Below, in pieces: positions 26,385 to 32,904 of a stretch of DNA of 40,236 nt. Numbering within the stretch: the first letter of the stretch is position 1; each line of letters starts with the position of its first letter. Origin of the DNA: Clostridiales bacterium (lineage in GTDB: Bacteria; Bacillota; Clostridia; Oscillospirales; Acutalibacteraceae); the NCBI GenBank assembly GCA_012839705.1, contig DUMT01000108.1, positions 1 to 40,236 of the forward strand. Direction: 5' to 3'. Both the position numbers and the translations under genes were made by a program. The notes beneath the pieces were generated by a model. It saw only the letters and a program-made list of their open reading frames with translations. It was not told the origin of the DNA and did no database searches.

Positions 26385-27280
26385 AACGCAGACTAACCCT
26401 TACGCAAAAAAAGGCATTGTTGGGATATGTCTATACGGCGCCATGGATTATCGGATTTATTTTCCTTTTCATTTCGCCGATTATCAAAACTGCTATTTAC
26501 AGTTTTCACTCCTTTGACAAAGTAACCCTCGAACCAACCTTTATCGGATGGACGAATTTCCGCTATGCCTTTACGGGCGACGCCAAGTTTCCGCAGGTGC
26601 TGGTGGAATCCCTTTCAAATCTGACTGAGGTTCCCCTTATCCTGATATTCTCTTATTTCGTAGCTATTCTGCTCCGGAAAGATTTTCCAGGCAGCGCCTT
26701 TGTCAAGATGATATTCTTCCTGACTGTAATTTTGTCATCAGACCTGTTTTTGCGGATGCAGTCCTCGGTTGCATCGGTTAACAACGCACAGATTAATGCA
26801 TCCATGCAGGAAACCCAGGAGCTTTTTACAGCCTTGCAGGCGGTGGATTTGAGCAAGTACTTTTATTCCATTGGCGTACCCAATGAATGGTTTGATTTTA
26901 TCAACAATGCCATCAGCAATATATTCTTCATAATGATCAGATCCGGTGTTCAGATTTTTATTTTCCTTGCTGCCCTTCATAATATCCCGTCATCAATGTA
27001 TGAGGCGGCCAGCATGGAAGGCTCAACGGCCTGGGAAACTTTTTGGCTTATTACATTCCCCATGACAAGCCCGATAATACTCATCAACTGCATTTATACA
27101 ATCATTGACTCCTTCGGGTCGTATTTGAATCCTGTGGTTACTTACATCAATTCAATCGCCTTCAAGCAGTTTGAATTCGGATATTCATCGGCTATGTCCT
27201 GGATTTATTTCTTATGTATCGCAGTAATTATTGCAATTATTTATCTGTTATTCCGGAAAAAGATTTTCTACCAGACCTAA
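26381..27280 (+). CDS. ABC transporter permease B1, MalF/LplB type with extra loop
   Basis: 299 aa. The start is TTG at 26381, four bases overlapping the DUF5696 stop, with GGGAGGTG at 26368-26375; an upstream TTG at 26366 lacks a site. EAA loop: YEAASMEGSTAWETFWLITF. Between the middle helices is a polar insertion of ~60 residues (SSVASVNNAQINASMQETQE), also in the permease at 730 but not at 20048. RSGVQIFIFLAAL precedes the EAA loop in both. The insertion could face outside and contact the DUF5696 partner (inference). Confidence 0.92.
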   Translation: MKRRLTLTQKKALLGYVYTAPWIIGFIFLFISPIIKTAIYSFHSFDKVTLEPTFIGWTNFRYAFTGDAKFPQVLVESLSNLTEVPLILIFSYFVAILLRKDFPGSAFVKMIFFLTVILSSDLFLRMQSSVASVNNAQINASMQETQELFTALQAVDLSKYFYSIGVPNEWFDFINNAISNIFFIMIRSGVQIFIFLAALHNIPSSMYEAASMEGSTAWETFWLITFPMTSPIILINCIYTIIDSFGSYLNPVVTYINSIAFKQFEFGYSSAMSWIYFLCIAVIIAIIYLLFRKKIFYQT

Positions 27281-27314
27281 TGGAATAAACGGATAAACGC
27301 AGGAGGGATAACAG

Positions 27315-28295
27315 ATGCCTAGCATATCAACCCAATTAAATGACAGAACAAAATCCAAAATTAAAAAAACTGCGAAAAAAGCTGCGATGGGTACCATCAA
27401 AGCGGTTTTCCTCATCGGTTTTTGTTTTGTAATAATCTATCCGGTGCTCATGATGATTTCCAAAGCGTTTATGGAGCGCAGGGATATATTTGACAATACT
27501 GTCATTTTGGTTTTGAAGCATTTTACTCTTCAAAACTTTGAAATTGCAATAATGCTGACAGATTTTTGGAATACCCTTGTAAATACTTTAACCCTGTCCG
27601 CTATTGTAACAGTACTTGAAACCGTATCCTGCCTGGTTATAGCCTATGGCCTGGCACGGTTTGAGTTTAAACTCAGGGGTTTAATCCTGGGACTTGTGGT
27701 TTTTACAATCATCGTTCCACCCCAGTTGATTTTGACACCAATGTATGTTCAGTTCAGCAATTATAACCCCTTTGGAATTATGAAACTGATTTTTGGGGGT
27801 TCCCTGAATCTGATTGACACATATATTCCTTTTGGACTTCTTGCGGCTACAGGCATGGGAGTAAAAAACGGGTTGTTCATACTGATTTTTTTCCAGTTGT
27901 TCAGGAATATGCCTAAGGAACTGGAGGAGGCAGCCCATATTGACGGCGCCGGTTCCTTTGCCACATTTATCAAAATCATGGTGCCCAACGCGGTTACATC
28001 CATTGTTACTGTAGTGCTGTTCGGGTTCATGTGGCAGTACAACGATATAAATTACTCATCTTCATTCCTGAGAAACAAAAACGTTTTTTCAAGCGTGTAC
28101 TACAATCTGGAACGCTTTACGCTGGAAGTATATGATTTGTTAGGCGTCTCTCAATATGACATGACGATGACAATGTATATACCTTTGGTCAAAAGCGCAG
28201 GCGTGCTCCTGTTTTTAGCGCCGTTGCTTCTTGTGTTCCTGTTCTGTCAGCGCTACTTTGTGGAAAGCATTGAGCGCGTGGGTATAGTTGGATAA
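27315..28295 (+). CDS. ABC transporter permease B2, MalG type
   Basis: 326 aa, starting behind GCAGGAGGG. A Lys-rich N-terminus (NDRTKSKIKKTAKKAA) precedes the first helix. EAA loop: EEAAHIDGAGSFATFIKIMV. It is closest in the window to the permease at 1657, sharing IAYGLARFEFKLRG-like, GMGVKNGL and the terminal CQRYFVESIERVG. It completes the DUF5696-permease-permease set. No ATP-binding subunit is found next to it or elsewhere in the window. Confidence 0.93.
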   Translation: MPSISTQLNDRTKSKIKKTAKKAAMGTIKAVFLIGFCFVIIYPVLMMISKAFMERRDIFDNTVILVLKHFTLQNFEIAIMLTDFWNTLVNTLTLSAIVTVLETVSCLVIAYGLARFEFKLRGLILGLVVFTIIVPPQLILTPMYVQFSNYNPFGIMKLIFGGSLNLIDTYIPFGLLAATGMGVKNGLFILIFFQLFRNMPKELEEAAHIDGAGSFATFIKIMVPNAVTSIVTVVLFGFMWQYNDINYSSSFLRNKNVFSSVYYNLERFTLEVYDLLGVSQYDMTMTMYIPLVKSAGVLLFLAPLLLVFLFCQRYFVESIERVGIVG

Positions 28296-28319
28296 ATCTA
28301 AAGTTGAAGGAAGGTAACA

Positions 28320-29783
28320 ATGCAACCGAAAGAATTTTTTATCAAGGATTTTGGAGCGCTGGGTGACGGCGTTACCAACGATGGATTCGCAATATGCGAG
28401 GCAGTCCGTGCAGCTATTGAATATGGCAAACCTGCTGTTATTAATTTTGACAAGGCGGTTTACCGTATTGCGGATATTCCTCAGGAAAACAACCGGCGCT
28501 GCCTGTTTTCCCTTAACAATGTCAGGGATTTATCTATCAAAGGAAACGGCGCTACCCTGTTGTTCAAAGGGGCTATCAAGCTGATGTCCATGGAAAACTG
28601 CACAAACTGCAGCCTGGACGGTTTTATAATCGACTATTCGCCGAAGCCTTTTGTTCTGGGAATAGTAACCGATTTTAGCGTTGAGGATTGCTATATCGAT
28701 TTTGATACCAACGGCGATTTGGGGTTTGAATCTGATGTATATTTGCCAAAGCCGCCATGTTTCGGCTTCCCGAACAGGAGTGATATCCGATACCACTACT
28801 CCTTTGTGCGTTTTGAGCGGGTTGCTGAAAACAAATACAGGCTTAATATCCACGAAAAGTCCAGGGACCGCATTGAAAAGGTGAAAGTAGGGGATGAGTT
28901 CATCCTGCCCTATATCCCCTGCAGCCATTACGCCGGCGGAGCCTGCACCATTTATAACAACGATGGTTTTACCATCTCAAATCTCCGGTTCTACAGCCAT
29001 CCGGAATTCGGGTTTGATGTCCGCTGCAACCGCGGCAATATGCTGTTCGACAGGATTGTCCTAAAGCAGGAAGAGGGCAGCCCGTTCCATCTGATTTCCT
29101 GGCGCGACTGCTTCCATGTAAAGGATAATGTATCCCCGGTTATCTGGGACAACTGCTATATTGGGCCTATCGGTGATGACGCATATAACTTGTCCTGTGT
29201 ACATTTGGATGTAACAAATGTATCGGGCGACGGAAAAACAATTGAATGTCTGCCGGCGGAAAAAGGCAAAACACGGGATATTGAAATCGGCGACGAATTT
29301 ATAGCCTACGATTTGCAAACCGGCAAGTATATCGGGGAGGGCCATGTCGCCCGCGTTTATGACCGGGATGATTGCGTACAGTTTGATTCTGATGTCGAAC
29401 TTGAGAAATTGGGTAAAGGGATGCAGATATCATTCTACAAATACGCAAATCCGGGGTTTGTAGTTAAAAACTCCTACATTGAAGGTACGGTTCGCGCCCG
29501 CAGCATGGGAACCTTTGAAAACTGCGAATTCAATGTTTTCTGGGTGTATGTGGAAAATGAGCATTTTGTAGAGGGGCCTATCCCGAAAAACCTTACCTTC
29601 AAAAACTGCACATTTACCACACCGTATGATGATTCAGCAAAAATATTCCGTGTAGGAACCATTGGCAAGAACGGGTTAAAGAACTGTGAATATAAATGCA
29701 GAAACATCCGCCTTGAAAACTGCAAATTCCTCAAAGGCCAGATTGAGTTGGAAGACGGAAACGAGCTAATCATAACAGATTGA
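28320..29783 (+). CDS. Cytoplasmic right-handed beta-helix protein, GH110-like motif
   Basis: 487 aa, no signal peptide, so probably intracellular. It starts with the pectate-lyase-3-type capping motif DFGALGDGVTNDG. Beta-helix coils are seen as -NC-F- turns (LENCKF, FKNCTF, FENCEF). Two beta-barrel-like inserts interrupt the helix (~105-200 around VKVGDEFILPY; ~295-360 around EIGDEFIAYDLQTGKYIGEG). The conserved core SWRDCFHVKDN and CYIGPIGDDAYNLS (GDDA at 285-288) resembles the GDDA-N active-site element of GH110 alpha-galactosidases, which also carry two barrels on a beta-helix (family knowledge; not proven here). It is a tandem paralogue of the next gene, which is secreted. Confidence 0.75.
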   Translation: MQPKEFFIKDFGALGDGVTNDGFAICEAVRAAIEYGKPAVINFDKAVYRIADIPQENNRRCLFSLNNVRDLSIKGNGATLLFKGAIKLMSMENCTNCSLDGFIIDYSPKPFVLGIVTDFSVEDCYIDFDTNGDLGFESDVYLPKPPCFGFPNRSDIRYHYSFVRFERVAENKYRLNIHEKSRDRIEKVKVGDEFILPYIPCSHYAGGACTIYNNDGFTISNLRFYSHPEFGFDVRCNRGNMLFDRIVLKQEEGSPFHLISWRDCFHVKDNVSPVIWDNCYIGPIGDDAYNLSCVHLDVTNVSGDGKTIECLPAEKGKTRDIEIGDEFIAYDLQTGKYIGEGHVARVYDRDDCVQFDSDVELEKLGKGMQISFYKYANPGFVVKNSYIEGTVRARSMGTFENCEFNVFWVYVENEHFVEGPIPKNLTFKNCTFTTPYDDSAKIFRVGTIGKNGLKNCEYKCRNIRLENCKFLKGQIELEDGNELIITD

Positions 29784-29800
29784 AAGAAGGTTTGAATTAT

Positions 29801-31582
29801 ATGAATAAGCTCTCTTTAAAAATGAGAATACTCCCGCTGATTTGCGCTTTTCTGTTGATCTTTAGTGTGGCAGGCTGCACGGGCAAAACAACCGATTCAT
29901 CCGCTGATGAAAACAGCAGCACCACTACAAATGATGAGAGTGAGCAGACAACGGGTTCAGAGGAGGAAACCACCTCCGGCTCTGAAGGCAGCACAAGCCC
30001 TGTGTCTGACGGCACGACTTCAGCTCCCGGGAAAACACAGGCCGGAACCACGAAAAAACCCGGCTCTGCAACAACCGGCAAAAATACAACCACTTCCGGA
30101 AAAAACAACTCCACGCCAACGGTTACCAAAACAAAGACATTCCGTGTAGAGGATTTCGGCGCAAAAGGTGACGGGGTTCATGACGATGGCCCTGCCATCT
30201 CAAAGGCAATCATAGAGGCAGGCAAGGACAAAAGCGCTGAAAAGATTGTCCAGTTCAAAGCAAATGCTACATACCGCATAGCTTCGGCGCCTGAAACCAA
30301 CAGCTTTAAGCGTGTTATGAATGTTATCGGTGCGGAAAATGTAAAAATCCGCGGCAACAATACCAAACTGCTGATGAAAGCTCCATACCGTGTGGCTTAC
30401 ATCTATGAAAGCAAGAATATCGAATTCTCCGGCTTTATTATTGACTATGACCCCAAACCCTTTGTTTCTGCAACCGTCAAAGAGGTAAATGTAAGCAAGT
30501 CATATATAGATTTTGAATGCAAGCATGATTTGGGCTTTACCGGAACAGTAAATCCTCCTTCACCTTACTTTGCTTTCCGCAACAGGAAAGATGAAAGGCT
30601 GCATTTCAATATCACCAGCATGACCAAAATGTCAAACAATACTTACCGCTTTTACATGGCTGACCCGGCACGTGTGCAAAGAGCGGTGGTAGGCGAAAGC
30701 TTTATTCTGCCGGTATACGGTTCATCGCATAATATTGGCGGTATCTTCACATTGGAGCAAACCGAAAACTGCGAAGTTAAAAATGTTACTGTCTATTCCA
30801 TGCCGGACTTCGGTTTCGGGCTTCGTGAAAACTCCGGTACCATCAGGTTTACCAACGTTCAAATCAAGCCTGAACCGGGTTCTGATGTCTATCTTGCTTC
30901 ATGGCGCGATGGTTTCCATATTAAAGATAACTACGGCAAGCTTATCTGGGATAACTGTTACATAGGCCCCCTTGGAGACGATGCTTTCAACCTTTCTTCG
31001 GTTATTTGCAACGTTGACTTCTATAACGCTGATACCAGAGTGGTTAATATGACCCCTGCCGAGGGCAGTACAGTAAGAAACGGCATTAAAGTAGGGGATG
31101 AACTGGTAGCGTATAACATGACTACCGGAGATTATTATGGCATAGCCAAAGTTGAGAAGGTATTGTCCAACACCAATTCAATCAATATCCGGATTGACCG
31201 CAGTCTGCCAATTGTAAAAGGCTGCCAAATTGGCCTATACAGCTTTAACAAGGATTTTGTGGTTAAAAACAGCTACATTGAAGGGACAGTAAGGGTGCGT
31301 TCAACCGGTACTTTTGAAAACTGTGAATTTAACGTTTTCTGGGTGCGTGTTGAGAATGAAAGCTATGTTGAAGGCCCGGTGCCGAAAGACATTTTATTCA
31401 AAAACTGCACATTCAAAACTCCCTACACAAACAACCCCGTTATCTTCCATGTCGGAACATTGCTGAAGACCGGACTTGGAGGAATGCCGAAATATAAATG
31501 TAAAAATATAGTTCTTCAGAACTGTAATTTTGTAAACGGCCGCTATAATGCTGATAGTGGTAACGAACTGATTATTAAATGA
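29801..31582 (+). CDS. Lipoprotein right-handed beta-helix protein, GH110-like motif
   Basis: 593 aa. The lipoprotein signal ends at LIFSVAGC, followed by a Ser/Thr/Glu-rich tether (~27-105) and the same beta-helix as its upstream neighbour. Matching blocks are DFGAKGDGVHDDGP, IIDYDPKPFV, SWRDGFHIKDN, CYIGPLGDDAFNLSS (GDDA 392-395), FVVKNSYIEGTVR and GTFENCEFNVFWVRVENE. Probably a surface glycosidase or binding protein acting on the same linkage as its cytoplasmic twin (inference). AAAGAAGG at 29783-29790 supports ATG 29801; earlier TTG codons are in frame but badly spaced. The stop overlaps a possible ATG of the next gene. Confidence 0.78.
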   Translation: MNKLSLKMRILPLICAFLLIFSVAGCTGKTTDSSADENSSTTTNDESEQTTGSEEETTSGSEGSTSPVSDGTTSAPGKTQAGTTKKPGSATTGKNTTTSGKNNSTPTVTKTKTFRVEDFGAKGDGVHDDGPAISKAIIEAGKDKSAEKIVQFKANATYRIASAPETNSFKRVMNVIGAENVKIRGNNTKLLMKAPYRVAYIYESKNIEFSGFIIDYDPKPFVSATVKEVNVSKSYIDFECKHDLGFTGTVNPPSPYFAFRNRKDERLHFNITSMTKMSNNTYRFYMADPARVQRAVVGESFILPVYGSSHNIGGIFTLEQTENCEVKNVTVYSMPDFGFGLRENSGTIRFTNVQIKPEPGSDVYLASWRDGFHIKDNYGKLIWDNCYIGPLGDDAFNLSSVICNVDFYNADTRVVNMTPAEGSTVRNGIKVGDELVAYNMTTGDYYGIAKVEKVLSNTNSINIRIDRSLPIVKGCQIGLYSFNKDFVVKNSYIEGTVRVRSTGTFENCEFNVFWVRVENESYVEGPVPKDILFKNCTFKTPYTNNPVIFHVGTLLKTGLGGMPKYKCKNIVLQNCNFVNGRYNADSGNELIIK

Positions 31583-31608
31583 CTTTAGGTGAAAGGCGGA
31601 TTTTATAC

Positions 31609-32904
31609 ATGGCCTTTAGCGGCAATTGTTATTATATTGACTTGAAAGGGGATGATGCAAACATTGGAACCAGCCCTGATGCCCCTTTCCGTTCCTTTGC
31701 ACCTCTGAAGAACATAAAACTTGGACCAAATGACAAGGTGTTTTTAAAACGAGGTTGCACATGGAATGAGGAGCTTTTCCTCGAAGGTCAGGGTACACCC
31801 GATGGTTTTATCGAGGTAACAGCCTATGGAGAAGGGGACAGGCCGAAAATCCAGCGCAGTGGTCATATATCCGAACGTTGCATCCGCATTAATAATGCAT
31901 CCTACTTTAAAATGAGCAGTATTGAGGTATGCAATGCGGGAGCGGGTATAGTCCTGTTCTATGACCACAGCTATCACAATAAATCTGTTTATCTCGATGA
32001 TATAGTAGCACACGACTTTTTTGGGATTTATCGTGCAAGCGGAGAGAGCAGCTCAATCGAGGAATGGAAAAGCTACCGGAGCCCTGACCGTGTGGGGTTC
32101 TCTCTGGGGATTTGCGTAACCGGCAACGATTCCACTCCCTACAACGATGAGTGTGTTTTATCGGATTTCAGGGTTACAAATACCACAATTTATAAAACCG
32201 GCGGCGGTATAGGCCTGGATTGGTGCGACCACAGATGCTGCGACGGAAGTATGGCAAACCACAATAAATTCCAGGATGTTTTGTTTGAAAACTTACATCT
32301 GTACGATAACGATGTTCCCGACGTTTCCCTTACCAGCATGTTTTTGCAGTGTGTTACCAACGCTATTGTTAAGAATGTGGTTATTGACAAAGGGGCGGGC
32401 GGCGCTCCCTGGGGAACTGCTGCCATCCACCTGCAGCTTGCTAAGAATGTGCATTTGGAAAATGTGACAATATTAAACATGCCCCATACTGGAGTTAGTG
32501 ACCAGTGTGGCATTGATTTTGAGGCGGATGTGGATAACTGCAGCATCATAAACTGCACCTTCATGAACAACGCAGGGGCTGCCATTGAGTTTTTGGCGAA
32601 CTTCGACTGCAGCCCCGACGCCGTCAGCCGCAACATACTTATCAAAGGCTGCAAGTTTTTCAACAACAATTATATGAAGATGTATACCAACCCCAGCCAA
32701 ATCCTGGTGCAGAACTGGCAGAAGGACAACCGTCCAACCGGATGGATTGTTGACTGCGAATATTTAAATCCGGAAGAAGTAGTATTCCTGGGCGGGGACG
32801 GGTTTACAGACGGATTCGTTACACACAACAACACCGAGATAACGAGGGATATATATGAAGAAAATGCATATCATCTCCAACTCCCATCTAGATCGAGAGC
32901 ATAG
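31609..32904 (+). CDS. Right-handed beta-helix repeat protein, cytoplasmic
   Basis: 431 aa, no signal peptide. It begins with YYIDLKGDDANIGTSPDAPF, the start of many DUF1565/beta-helix polysaccharide-active proteins. Helical coils appear throughout: YFKMSSIEVCNAGAGIVLF, NKFQDVLFENLHLYDN, VHLENVTILNMPHTG, NCSIINCTFMNNAGAAIEF and ILIKGCKFFNNN. The pattern suits a polysaccharide lyase or glycosidase, but I see no diagnostic catalytic set. GAAAGGCGG favours ATG 31609; ATG 31579, overlapping the previous stop, is an alternative. Its last 50 bp overlap the start of the GH38-like gene in another frame. Confidence 0.75.
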   Translation: MAFSGNCYYIDLKGDDANIGTSPDAPFRSFAPLKNIKLGPNDKVFLKRGCTWNEELFLEGQGTPDGFIEVTAYGEGDRPKIQRSGHISERCIRINNASYFKMSSIEVCNAGAGIVLFYDHSYHNKSVYLDDIVAHDFFGIYRASGESSSIEEWKSYRSPDRVGFSLGICVTGNDSTPYNDECVLSDFRVTNTTIYKTGGGIGLDWCDHRCCDGSMANHNKFQDVLFENLHLYDNDVPDVSLTSMFLQCVTNAIVKNVVIDKGAGGAPWGTAAIHLQLAKNVHLENVTILNMPHTGVSDQCGIDFEADVDNCSIINCTFMNNAGAAIEFLANFDCSPDAVSRNILIKGCKFFNNNYMKMYTNPSQILVQNWQKDNRPTGWIVDCEYLNPEEVVFLGGDGFTDGFVTHNNTEITRDIYEENAYHLQLPSRSRA

